Shown: positions 6,632-14,287 of the stretch, piece after piece
Layout of the letters: each line of letters begins with the position of its first letter
Numbering within the stretch: the first letter of the stretch is position 1
Origin: an uncultured Christensenella sp.
Lineage (GTDB): Bacteria > Bacillota > Clostridia > Christensenellales > Borkfalkiaceae
Direction of reading: 5' to 3'
Assembly: GCA_910578065.1 (NCBI GenBank)
Contig: CAJTPB010000019.1
Span: 1 to 35,508 of the forward strand
Length of the DNA stretch: 35,508 bases
The notes under the pieces: generated by a model
What the model was told of the DNA's origin: nothing
The model's input: the letters and a program-made list of their open reading frames with translations, nothing else
Databases searched by the model: none
Position numbers and translations under genes: made by a program

Positions 6632-7384
6632 ATGAGTACATACTGTCATCAACGGAATATGGAGATCCGTTATTCGGACGTCGATTTTAAAGACGAGCTT
6701 TCCGCTTCGGCGCTGTTGGCGTTTGCGCAAGACGCGGCGGGAACAAGCGCGGACGAACTCGGCTTCGGATACGGCGATTTAAAGCCGCTGGGTTACGGAT
6801 TTTTGATCGTAAACACCTATTGCGAATATAAAAAGCCCATATTGCTGGGCGATACGCTTACCGTGCAGACGTGGCCGCTTACGCCCCGCCATGTTATTTT
6901 CGAGCGGGATACCCGCGTTTTAAACGGGAAGGGGGAAGAATGCGCGGCGCTTGCTTCCCGCTGGTGCTTGGTCGATTTAAACGGCATGCGCCTTTTAACG
7001 CCCGAAAGCCTTTCCGCGCATAAAAACTGCCCGTACCGCGACGAAAAAACGGTAGAAGTACCCAACTGGAAAATCCCCAAACTGGGGGGAGAGGGAAAGT
7101 TTGTGCGCAGTTTTACCGTTGCCGCAAGCCATTGCGACCATTATCTGCACGCCAACAATACCCGCTATGCCGATTTCTTTTTCGATTGTTTTACTATGGA
7201 CGAGCTTGCCGCAAAAAAAGTAAAGTCCTTTCAAATCGTCTATTCCAAACAGTTAAAAGAGGGAACGCAGGCAGACCTGTTCCGCAAAGACTGCGCAGAC
7301 GGAATGAGTATTTTGGAAGCGCGCGCAGACGGCGGGCTTGCCACGCAGTTCCGCGTACAATTTATGCAAGGAGAAAACGAATGA
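6632..7384 (+). CDS. Acyl-ACP thioesterase (FatA/FatB family)
   Basis: 250 residues with the double hot-dog layout of bacterial acyl-ACP thioesterases. The first hot-dog has RYSDVDFKDELSASALLAFAQ and a long helix (residues ~10-35). The second starts near residue 155 and contains HCDHYLHANNTRYADF, equivalent to the catalytic D-x-N/H-x-H-V-N-N-x-x-Y segment. It releases free fatty acids from acyl-ACP in the cytoplasm. The physiological purpose in anaerobic Bacillota is not settled. There is no ribosome binding site; a perfect promoter ends six bases before ATG, predicting a leaderless transcript. The next gene overlaps by ATGA and carries a strong AAGGAG, so downstream genes use ordinary initiation. 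Confidence 0.85.
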   Translation: MSTYCHQRNMEIRYSDVDFKDELSASALLAFAQDAAGTSADELGFGYGDLKPLGYGFLIVNTYCEYKKPILLGDTLTVQTWPLTPRHVIFERDTRVLNGKGEECAALASRWCLVDLNGMRLLTPESLSAHKNCPYRDEKTVEVPNWKIPKLGGEGKFVRSFTVAASHCDHYLHANNTRYADFFFDCFTMDELAAKKVKSFQIVYSKQLKEGTQADLFRKDCADGMSILEARADGGLATQFRVQFMQGENE

Positions 7385-7944
7385 AAAAAAGTGTTCGCGC
7401 AGGAACCTATCTTGCGCCCGTGCCCGTTGTTTTGGTGTCGTGCGGAAGGGAAAAAGAGGCAAATTTGATCACGCTTGCTTGGGCGGGCACCGTCAATTCC
7501 GAACCGCCGATCGTAAGTATTTCCATTCGCTATCAGCGGCATTCTTATAAGTTGGTGGAAGAAAGCGGGGAATTCACGGTAAATCTCGTCGCCAAAGATA
7601 TGGTGCGCGCAACCGATTTGTGCGGCATCGTATCGGGAAAGGATACCGATAAATTCGGTTTATCTGGGCTTACGCCTTGCGCGGGCGAACGGGTTTCTTG
7701 CCCGTATGTAAAAGAAAGTCCGCTTTCCCTCGAATGCAAGGTGATCAAAAAGGTAGAATTTCCCACGCACGCGGTGTTTTTCGGCGAAGTTGTAAACGCG
7801 ATCGCAGACGAAAAGTTTCTCGACGAAAAAGGAAAGCCCGTTCTCCCTTCCGATCTTTTGGCGGCGTATGTGAACGGAAAATACGTTTCCACCCAAGAAA
7901 CGCTCGGCTCTTACGCGTATACCGCAAAGGAGCTGAAAAAGTGA
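7381..7944 (+). CDS. Flavin reductase-like (FMN-binding split barrel) protein
   Basis: 187 residues from ATG 7381, which overlaps the thioesterase stop (ATGA) and has AAGGAG at 7368-7373. Features of the flavin reductase-like family are an N-terminal PVPVVLVSC strand, NLITLAWAGTVNSEPPIVSISI (FMN phosphate-binding region, residues ~27-48), EFTVNLV, and a late HAVFFGEVVN strand. Family members bind FMN and transfer electrons from NAD(P)H or a partner; many in anaerobes have unknown substrates. There is no obvious functional link to the thioesterase beyond co-transcription. Confidence 0.85.
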   Translation: MKKSVRAGTYLAPVPVVLVSCGREKEANLITLAWAGTVNSEPPIVSISIRYQRHSYKLVEESGEFTVNLVAKDMVRATDLCGIVSGKDTDKFGLSGLTPCAGERVSCPYVKESPLSLECKVIKKVEFPTHAVFFGEVVNAIADEKFLDEKGKPVLPSDLLAAYVNGKYVSTQETLGSYAYTAKELKK

Positions 7945-8414
7945 AAGAGGGGATCGTTCGGTACGTAAAAATCTGCAAAAAGATTTTTCAAATATTCAGT
8001 TTGGTTGCGATTCCCGCGTTAATGGTATTTTTGGTGTTTGCGCTCAATGCGGAGGGCATGGCGAAAACGCTGTTCATCTGCCTTGCGGCGGGTACGGCGG
8101 CGCTGTGGTTTATCGCATACGGATTTTATGCCATGCGCATTTCGCTCGGCGCAGTTACCGAGGTAAGTTATAACGATAAGGTCGTTTATTTAAAAACGCC
8201 TCGCAAAACGTATACTTACGACGTGCTCGAAGGCTGCGTAGATATGAAGGTATACAAAAATAAATTCGTTGGCACGTTCGAAACGCAGAACAGCCGCGAT
8301 AAATTTATTTTTTACCGCAAAACGCTTTTTTCCCGCTTGGGCGAAGGGCACTTTACGGCAAACGATCTGCGCCCTTTCTATCCGCTGATCGACGGCGAAC
8401 AGGAAAATTCGTAA
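7941..8414 (+). CDS. Small membrane protein with two transmembrane helices, unknown function
   Basis: 157 residues from GTG 7941, which overlaps the previous stop (GTGA) and follows AAAGGAG at 7926-7932. Two hydrophobic helices (residues ~13-33 and ~42-65) are followed by a ~90-residue soluble, strand-rich tail beginning GAVTEVSYNDKVVYLKT. I do not recognise a family. The architecture resembles the protein at 20336-20944 (two helices then a strand-rich cytoplasmic domain), but I see no clear sequence identity. It is the last gene of the thioesterase operon. Confidence 0.7.
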   Translation: MKEGIVRYVKICKKIFQIFSLVAIPALMVFLVFALNAEGMAKTLFICLAAGTAALWFIAYGFYAMRISLGAVTEVSYNDKVVYLKTPRKTYTYDVLEGCVDMKVYKNKFVGTFETQNSRDKFIFYRKTLFSRLGEGHFTANDLRPFYPLIDGEQENS

Positions 8415-8487
8415 TATACATTTATTCACATATTTAAAGAAATATCCGTATAATATACAAAAAATAAAATAAATATACTCTAATTAT

Positions 8488-8516
8488 AAAATAACCCCGC
8501 AAAAGGGGTTATTTTT
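8488..8516 (+). terminator. Terminator of the thioesterase operon
   Basis: AAAATAACCCC (8488-8498), loop GCAAAA, GGGGTTATTTT (8505-8515): an 11 bp stem ending in a run of five T. It lies just before the argG promoter. The AT-rich bases 8415-8487 hold no gene. Confidence 0.9.
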
Positions 8517-8518
8517 GC

Positions 8519-8547
8519 TTGACTTGTGGGATAGGGTAGAGTATACT
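8519..8547 (+). promoter_or_regulatory. Promoter of argG-argC
   Basis: TTGACT (8519-8524), 17-base spacer, TATACT (8542-8547). The leader to GTG 8581 is about 27 bases and has GGAAGGAG (8566-8573). It is too short for a T-box or attenuator, so any arginine control would have to act through a DNA-binding repressor. Confidence 0.85.
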
Positions 8548-8580
8548 TTGTAGGTGAATTGAAACGGAAGGAGAACAAAC

Positions 8581-9807
8581 GTGGAAAAGAAAATCAAAAA
8601 GGTAGTTCTTGCCTATTCGGGCGGGTTGGATACCTCAATTATTATTCCTTGGTTAAAGGAAAATTACGATAACTGCGAGGTGATTGCGGTTTCGGGCGAC
8701 GTCGGGCAGGGCACCGAATTAGACGGCTTGGAAGAAAAGGCGAAAAAGACGGGCGCTTCCAAATTATACGTGCTCGATTTAAAGAAAGAATTTATCGAAG
8801 ACTATATTTACCCCACCATGCAGGCGGGCGCGGTTTATGAAGAAAAGTACCTTTTGGGTACTTCGTTCGCACGTCCCGTAATTGCAAAAGGGATCGTAGA
8901 AATTGCAAAAAAAGAGGGGGCGGACGCGATCTGCCACGGCTGCACGGGCAAGGGAAACGATCAAGTTCGCTTCGAACTGACGATCAAGGCGTTCGCGCCC
9001 GAAATGAAGATCATCGCGCCCTGGCGCATTTGGGATATCAAGAGCCGCGAAGAGGAGATCGAATACGCCGAAGCGCACAATATCCCCTTAAAGATCAACC
9101 GCGAAACCAACTATTCCAAAGATAAAAATTTGTGGCATCTATCGCACGAAGGGCTCGATCTGGAAGATCCCGCAAACGAACCGCAGTACGAAAAAGAGGG
9201 CTTTTTGGAATTGGGCGTTTCGCCCTTGCAGGCGCCCGATAAGCCTGTTTATTTGACTGTTCACTTCGAAAAGGGGGTGCCCACCGCGATCGACGGGAAG
9301 AAGATGGGCGCCGTCGAACTGTTGGAAAAGCTGAACAAAGTGGGCGGCGAAAACGGCGTGGGGCTTTGCGACATGGTAGAAAACCGCCTTGTCGGCATGA
9401 AGTCGCGCGGGGTGTACGAAACGCCGGGCGGCGCGATTTTGTACGAAGCGCACCGCTTGCTCGAAATGATCTGCCTTGACAAAGCGACGCAGCACTATAA
9501 GCAGCTTGTCGCGGTAAAATTCGGCGAAATGGTATACGACGGTCAGTGGTTTACCCCGTTGCGCGAAGCGCTTTCCGCATTCGTAAGCAAAACGCAGGAA
9601 ACGGTTACGGGCGACGTAAAACTGCGCATTTATAAAGGTAATATCATGAACGCGGGGATCACCTCACCCTATTCTCTGTACAGCGAAAATATCGCCACGT
9701 TCGACGACGACGGCGGGGCGTACAGCCAAAAGGATTCGGAGGGATTTATCAATTTGTTCGGGCTTCCGATTAAAGTAAAAGCGATGCTCGAAAACAAGAA
9801 AAAGTAA
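8581..9807 (+). CDS. argG: Argininosuccinate synthase
   Basis: 408 residues, the usual size. It condenses citrulline and aspartate with ATP to argininosuccinate in the cytoplasm. The N-type ATP pyrophosphatase loop AYSGGLDTSIIIPWL is at residues ~10-24. GCTGKGNDQVRFE and NYSKDKNLWHLSHEGLDLEDP (citrulline and aspartate contacts) and ENRLVGMKSRGVYETPGG are all conserved. GTG start with GGAAGGAG at seven bases. argH (argininosuccinate lyase) is not in the window. argC follows after one base. Confidence 0.97.
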   Translation: MEKKIKKVVLAYSGGLDTSIIIPWLKENYDNCEVIAVSGDVGQGTELDGLEEKAKKTGASKLYVLDLKKEFIEDYIYPTMQAGAVYEEKYLLGTSFARPVIAKGIVEIAKKEGADAICHGCTGKGNDQVRFELTIKAFAPEMKIIAPWRIWDIKSREEEIEYAEAHNIPLKINRETNYSKDKNLWHLSHEGLDLEDPANEPQYEKEGFLELGVSPLQAPDKPVYLTVHFEKGVPTAIDGKKMGAVELLEKLNKVGGENGVGLCDMVENRLVGMKSRGVYETPGGAILYEAHRLLEMICLDKATQHYKQLVAVKFGEMVYDGQWFTPLREALSAFVSKTQETVTGDVKLRIYKGNIMNAGITSPYSLYSENIATFDDDGGAYSQKDSEGFINLFGLPIKVKAMLENKKK

Positions 9808-9808
9808 T

Positions 9809-10732
9809 ATGATAAAGGTATTTATCGACGGAAAAGCGGGCACTACGGGGCTGCGCATTTTCGAACGGCTGCAAAAGCGGGACGATGTTAAAATCGTCTC
9901 GCTTTCCGAAAATTTAAGAAAAGATCCCGCCGCCCGCAAAGAGGCGATCAACGGCGCGGACGTCGTATTTTTGTGCCTGCCCGACGACGCGGCGCGCGAA
10001 GCGGTAACATTGGCGGAAAATCCGCATACCGTGGTGATCGACGCTTCCACCGCTCACCGCACGCAGGCTGGCTGGGCGTACGGCTTTCCCGAACTTTCGC
10101 CCCGATTCCGCGCAGCCGTGCAAAGCGGAAAGCGCATAGCGAATCCCGGGTGTTATGCGAGCGGGTTTCTCGCGCTGGTATATCCTTTGGTGCAGGGGGG
10201 GATCCTTCCGCCCGATTATCCGCTTGTCTGTCATGCGGTAAGCGGCTATTCGGGGGCGGGCAAAAAGGGGATCGAACAGTACAAAAGCGAAAATCGCGAC
10301 CGTTCGCTGCAAACGCCCCGCCTGTACGCGCTGGGGCTTACGCATAAGCATTTGCCCGAAATGACGAAAATAAGCGGTCTTACCCGCACGCCCGTGTTTA
10401 ATCCCTATATCTGCGATTACGAGTGCGGCATGTCGGTAACCGTTCCGCTGTTTGCCGACCTGCTTTCCCGCTCCGTGACCAAAGAGGATTTAACGGAGTT
10501 TTACCGCGAGTGGTATAAGGGGGAACGGTTTGTAGGCGTAGGGCGGGAGGAAAGCGGATTCCTTTGCGCGAACGCGTTAAACGGTACCAACCGCTTGGAA
10601 ATTTTCGTAAACGGCAATGAAGAACGCATTTTGCTCGTTTCTCGCTTAGATAATTTGGGAAAAGGCGCTTCCGGCGCCGCAATTCAGAATATGAATCTTG
10701 CTCTGGGGCTTGACGAGGGCTTAGGTTTGTGA
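9809..10732 (+). CDS. argC: N-acetyl-gamma-glutamyl-phosphate reductase, short ('uncommon') form
   Basis: 307 residues. The NADP-binding N-terminus DGKAGTTGLRIFERL replaces the more usual G-x-T-G-Y-x-G, and the short length plus DASTAHR identify the second, shorter ArgC family rather than the ~345-residue common form. The catalytic Cys is in NPGCYASGF (about residue 116). It reduces N-acetylglutamyl phosphate to the semialdehyde with NADPH. It starts one base after argG. Its last codons contain the promoter of argJ. Confidence 0.93.
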   Translation: MIKVFIDGKAGTTGLRIFERLQKRDDVKIVSLSENLRKDPAARKEAINGADVVFLCLPDDAAREAVTLAENPHTVVIDASTAHRTQAGWAYGFPELSPRFRAAVQSGKRIANPGCYASGFLALVYPLVQGGILPPDYPLVCHAVSGYSGAGKKGIEQYKSENRDRSLQTPRLYALGLTHKHLPEMTKISGLTRTPVFNPYICDYECGMSVTVPLFADLLSRSVTKEDLTEFYREWYKGERFVGVGREESGFLCANALNGTNRLEIFVNGNEERILLVSRLDNLGKGASGAAIQNMNLALGLDEGLGL

Positions 10733-10738
10733 TATAAT
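10710..10738 (+). promoter_or_regulatory. Internal promoter of argJ-argB
   Basis: TTGACG (10710-10715), 17-base spacer, TATAAT (10733-10738), located in the last codons of argC. The AAAAGGA site at 10740-10746 is so close that a start about seven bases after the -10 would remove much of it from the short transcript. Confidence 0.75.
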
Positions 10739-10750
10739 CAAAAGGATAGT

Positions 10751-11974
10751 ATGAAACAAATTACGAATAAAATCGAGGGGGGCGTATGCGCTCCCAAAGG
10801 ATTTCGCGCGTGCGGCGTGCACTGCGGGATCCGAAAAAATAAAATCAAAAAAGATTTGGCGCTGATCGTTGCGGACAAACCGTGCGCGGTCGCTTGCGTG
10901 TATACGACCAATCTTGTAAAGGGCGCGCCCATTTCGGTTACGCAAAAGCATGTTGCCGACGGTATCGCGCAGGCGGTCATCGTAAACAGCGGCAATGCGA
11001 ACACCTGTAATGCCGACGGCGTAGAGATCGCGGAGGGCATGTGCGATCTTGTAGAACGGCACACGGGCATTCCCGCACAAAACGTCGTCGTTGCGAGTAC
11101 GGGGGTGATCGGGCAGAAACTTTCCCTAGATCCCATTGCAAGCGGCATGGACGAGCTTGTGAAAAGTTTGGGGAACAACAGTTCCGCCGCGGCGGAAGCG
11201 ATCATGACGACGGATACCGTAAAAAAGGAGATCGCGTTCGAATTTTCGTTAGGCGGCAAAGTTTGCAGGATCGGCGCGATTTGCAAAGGGGTGGGCATGA
11301 TCTGCCCCAATATGGCGACTATGCTGATGTTCATTACAACGGACGCGGCGATTTCTTCCGCAATGCTGCAACGGGCAATTTCCGCCGACGTAAAAGATTC
11401 GTTAAATATGTTAAGCGTGGATAGGGATACTTCCACAAACGATACGCTGTGTATTATGGCTTCGGGCTTGGCGGGCAACAGAGAAATCGTTTCTGCGAAC
11501 GCCGATTACCGCATTTTCAAAAGCGCGCTTCACGCGGTAACAAGCGCGCTGTGCCGCATGCTCGCGGCGGACGGCGAAGGGGCGACCAAACTTCTCGAAT
11601 GCAAAGTAACGGGCGCAAAGAGCAAAAAAGACGCGCGTCTTGCGGCGAAATCGGTAATCGATTCCCCCTTATTCAAAGCGGCGATGTTCGGCAAAGACGC
11701 CAACTGGGGGCGTGTGCTGTGCGCGCTCGGCTATTCGGGTGCAAACCTCGCAGTGGAAAAAATCGGCGTTGCCTTCCGTTCGGCTGCGGGCGAAACGGTC
11801 GTATGCGAACGCGGCAGCGGTGTGGATTTTTCGGAAGAGCAAGCGAAAAAGGTGCTTTCGGAAAAGGAAATTGTGATAGACGTTCAACTGAACGACGGCG
11901 AATTCGAAGCGACGGCGTGGGGCTGCGACCTTACTTACGATTACGTAAAAATCAACGGAGATTACAGAACTTGA
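10751..11974 (+). CDS. argJ: Bifunctional ornithine acetyltransferase / N-acetylglutamate synthase
   Basis: 407 residues. ArgJ is made as one chain and cuts itself before a Thr that becomes the nucleophile. Here the conserved CKGVGMICPNMATMLMF puts that Thr at residue 190 (ATML). It transfers acetyl from N-acetylornithine to glutamate, recycling the acetyl group; bifunctional forms also use acetyl-CoA. Other conserved blocks are SGNANTCNADG, STGVIGQKL, DRDTSTNDT and FGKDANWGR. No separate argA or argE is seen in the window. Its stop TGA overlaps the argB ATG. Confidence 0.96.
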   Translation: MKQITNKIEGGVCAPKGFRACGVHCGIRKNKIKKDLALIVADKPCAVACVYTTNLVKGAPISVTQKHVADGIAQAVIVNSGNANTCNADGVEIAEGMCDLVERHTGIPAQNVVVASTGVIGQKLSLDPIASGMDELVKSLGNNSSAAAEAIMTTDTVKKEIAFEFSLGGKVCRIGAICKGVGMICPNMATMLMFITTDAAISSAMLQRAISADVKDSLNMLSVDRDTSTNDTLCIMASGLAGNREIVSANADYRIFKSALHAVTSALCRMLAADGEGATKLLECKVTGAKSKKDARLAAKSVIDSPLFKAAMFGKDANWGRVLCALGYSGANLAVEKIGVAFRSAAGETVVCERGSGVDFSEEQAKKVLSEKEIVIDVQLNDGEFEATAWGCDLTYDYVKINGDYRT

Positions 11975-12831
11975 TGATCGGTAAAAAAGAACAAGCGGAA
12001 ATCCTGTTAGAGGCTATGCCTTATATCGAAAAGTACAGGAATAAAATTCTCGTCATCAAGTACGGCGGGAACGCGATGCAGAGCGACGATTTAAAGTGGT
12101 CGGTCATGCGCGATTTAACCATTCTCCGTTTTGTGGGCATCAAGGTGGTGCTCGTGCACGGGGGCGGACCGGAAATTTCGCAAACCCTTTCGCGCATGGG
12201 CATTCAATCGAAATTCGTCAACGGTCTGCGGTATACCGACGAGGAAACGGCGGAAGTCGTGCGCATGGTGCTTGCTGGAAAAGTGAACAAATCGCTCGTG
12301 CATATGCTGGGCGCGATGGGCGCGAAGTCGATCGGGCTGTGCGGAATGGACGGCAACATGCTCCTTTGCGAAAAGGAAAAAGAAGAACTGGGCTTTGTGG
12401 GAAAAATCACCCAAGTGAACACCCAAGTGATTACCGACTGTTTAGACGCGGGGTATCTTCCCGTTATTTCCACCGTCGGGTACGATAACGTAGGCAATAT
12501 TTATAACGTAAATGCAGATACGGCGGCTTCCGCCATTGCGGGCGCGTTAAAGGCGGAAAGTTTGATTTTAATGACGGATATCCGCGGCTTGCTGCAAAAT
12601 AAAGAGGACGAAGACAGCTTGATCAAAAAGGTGTACGTTTCCGACATTCCTTCCCTTGTAAAAGAAGGGGTAATTTCCGGGGGGATGATCCCCAAAATAA
12701 ATTGCTGTAAAGAAGCCATCCGTCGCGGGGTAAACCGTGTGTTTATCACCGATGGAAGGGTAGACCATTCTATTTTATTGGAACTTTTGTCCGACGAAGG
12801 CATGGGCACAATGTTTGTAAAAGGCGACTGA
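11974..12831 (+). CDS. argB: N-acetylglutamate kinase
   Basis: 285 residues from ATG 11974, overlapping the argJ stop (TGATG); GGAG lies at 11957-11960. It phosphorylates N-acetylglutamate. Conserved are IKYGGNAM (phosphate binding), LVHGGGPEIS (substrate glycines), YNVNADTAASAIAGAL and GGMIPKI. The N-terminal helix IGKKEQAEILLEAMPYIEKY corresponds to the extra helix of arginine-inhibited hexameric kinases, consistent with the cyclic ArgJ pathway, where this step is the feedback point (inference from family). The last codon and stop are part of a terminator stem. Confidence 0.96.
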   Translation: MIGKKEQAEILLEAMPYIEKYRNKILVIKYGGNAMQSDDLKWSVMRDLTILRFVGIKVVLVHGGGPEISQTLSRMGIQSKFVNGLRYTDEETAEVVRMVLAGKVNKSLVHMLGAMGAKSIGLCGMDGNMLLCEKEKEELGFVGKITQVNTQVITDCLDAGYLPVISTVGYDNVGNIYNVNADTAASAIAGALKAESLILMTDIRGLLQNKEDEDSLIKKVYVSDIPSLVKEGVISGGMIPKINCCKEAIRRGVNRVFITDGRVDHSILLELLSDEGMGTMFVKGD

Positions 12832-12855
12832 TTTTTTATGGAATCAGTCTTTTTT
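12826..12855 (+). terminator. Terminator overlapping the argB stop codon
   Basis: GACTGATT (12826-12833, containing the TGA stop) pairs with AATCAGTC (12842-12849), followed by six T. It separates argJB from argDF-carAB. Confidence 0.85.
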
Positions 12856-12879
12856 ACGGCTTAGAAGAGTTTTTATAAG

Positions 12880-13108
12880 TTAGAAAGTAGTTCGGCGCAT
12901 AGGCAAAGTGTATCACGCAGATACCTTTTTCCGCCAGCCTGCTGCGTTTGTCGGCGGGAAAGAAATATCGGCGTCTGCGCGGGAATTGCCGTAATACTAT
13001 AAATTAGAAAGAAGTTCGGCGCATGGATAAGCCTATCATGTAGATACCTTTTCCCGCCCGTCGGCGGGAAAGAAGATACAATATCGGCGCGGGAATCGCC
13101 GTAAACGA
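12880..13108 (+). repeat. Two tandem decayed copies of the argD 5' end
   Basis: Copy 1 is 12880-12995 and copy 2 is 13004-13108; the source is argD 13127-13274. By hand, 12893-12960 matches 13139-13206 base for base without gaps in about 57 of 68 positions, and most differences are transitions. Copy 2 has CGGCGCATGGA, AGATACCTTTTCCCGC and CGTCGGCGGGAA intact with a ~14-base deletion. Both copies lack the same ~31-34 bases of argD (after 13206) and resume at ATCGGCG..GGGAAT.GCCGTAA. Neither copy keeps an open frame. Copy 2 contains a perfect hairpin TTTCCCGCC-CGTC-GGCGGGAAA (13050-13071) created by the deletion. Confidence 0.9.
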
Positions 13109-13120
13109 ATAGGAGATAAT

Positions 13121-14287
13121 ATGGATTTTGAAGAAATACGGCGCATGGACGAAGCGTATCACGCAGATACCTTTTCCCGCTTGCCCGTCGCGTTCGTCGG
13201 CGGGAAGAACGCAACCCTTTTCGGGGCGGACGGCAAAGAATATACCGACTTCGGCGCGGGGATCGCCGTAAACGTTTTCGGCGTGAACGACGAAGAATGG
13301 AAAAACGCAGTGATCGATCAGCTGAACCGCGTTCAGCACGTAAGCAACTATTATTACAGCGAACCGCAGGCTCGTTTGGCGCAGCTTTTGTGCGAGCGCA
13401 CGGGGGCGCGGCGAACGTTTTTCGCAAATTCGGGCGCGGAAGCGAACGAGTGCGCGTTTAAGGCGGCACGGAAATATTCGCATGAAAAGTACGGCGCGGG
13501 CAGGCATAAAATCGTATCGCTGAAAAACAGCTTTCACGGCAGAACGTTGTTTACCCTTACCGCGACGGGGCAGGACCATTTTCACCGCTATTTCGGACCG
13601 TTTGTAAGCGGGGTAGAGAGTGCGGACTGCAACATGGCGGCAATCAAAAAAGCGGCGGGCGAAGACGCCTGCGCGGTTGTGATCGAATGCGTGCAAGGGG
13701 AAAGCGGCGTAACCGCGTTAGACCGCAATTTTGTAACCGCGCTTACGGCATATTGCAAAGAGAATGATATTCTTTTGATCGCAGACGAGGTGCAAACGGG
13801 CAACGGCAGAACGGGCAAACTGTTCGCCTACGAACATTACGGCATTCAGCCGGACATTGTAACGACGGCAAAAGGGCTTGCGGGCGGGCTGCCCATCGGC
13901 GCGTGCTTGTTCTTCGACAAGGCGGAATATGCCTTATCAAAGGGGGATCACGGCTCTACGTTCGGGGGGAATCCCGTGTGCTGCGCGGCGGCGTGCAACG
14001 TGCTTTCCCGCTTGACGGACGAATTTTTGTTGGAAGTACAGGGCAAAAGCGAGTACATGCGCGCAAAACTGCGCGGCATGGACGGCGTAAAAGAGGTAAC
14101 GGGTTTAGGGTTGATGATCGGTATTTCCGTAAATTCAAACGCGCACGCGTTAATGGAAAAGTGTTTGCAAAAGGGATTGCTGATTTTAACGGCGCACGAA
14201 CGGCTTAGGATCGTTCCGCCGCTTACGATCACCAAACGGGAAATGGACGAAGGACTTACAATTTTAAGCGAGGTATTAAAAGGATGA
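13121..14287 (+). CDS. argD: Acetylornithine aminotransferase
   Basis: 388 residues, class III PLP transaminase. The PLP lysine is K251 in TTAKGLAGGLPIGA, with FFANSGAEANECAFKAAR (phosphate-binding), LKNSFHGRTLFTLTATG and ADEVQTGNGRTG also conserved. It converts N-acetylglutamate semialdehyde plus glutamate to N-acetylornithine. ArgD enzymes can also serve as succinyl-DAP aminotransferase, which is notable given dapF later in the same operon. ATG 13121 has AGGAG at 13111-13115. Codons 3-51 are the source of two upstream decayed copies. I see no convincing promoter between the argB terminator and ATG. argF overlaps by ATGA. Confidence 0.95.
   Translation: MDFEEIRRMDEAYHADTFSRLPVAFVGGKNATLFGADGKEYTDFGAGIAVNVFGVNDEEWKNAVIDQLNRVQHVSNYYYSEPQARLAQLLCERTGARRTFFANSGAEANECAFKAARKYSHEKYGAGRHKIVSLKNSFHGRTLFTLTATGQDHFHRYFGPFVSGVESADCNMAAIKKAAGEDACAVVIECVQGESGVTALDRNFVTALTAYCKENDILLIADEVQTGNGRTGKLFAYEHYGIQPDIVTTAKGLAGGLPIGACLFFDKAEYALSKGDHGSTFGGNPVCCAAACNVLSRLTDEFLLEVQGKSEYMRAKLRGMDGVKEVTGLGLMIGISVNSNAHALMEKCLQKGLLILTAHERLRIVPPLTITKREMDEGLTILSEVLKG

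Noticed and set aside
8415..8428. ArgR-type operator TATACATTTATTCA upstream of argG
   Set aside because: About 10 of 14 bases fit the ARG box in an AT-rich stretch, but it lies ahead of the terminator, ~90 bases from the argG -35.
12848..13120. T-box or arginine attenuator in the argD leader
   Set aside because: No specifier/antiterminator elements and no T-tract after the 13050-13071 hairpin; the stretch is explained as argD-derived copies.
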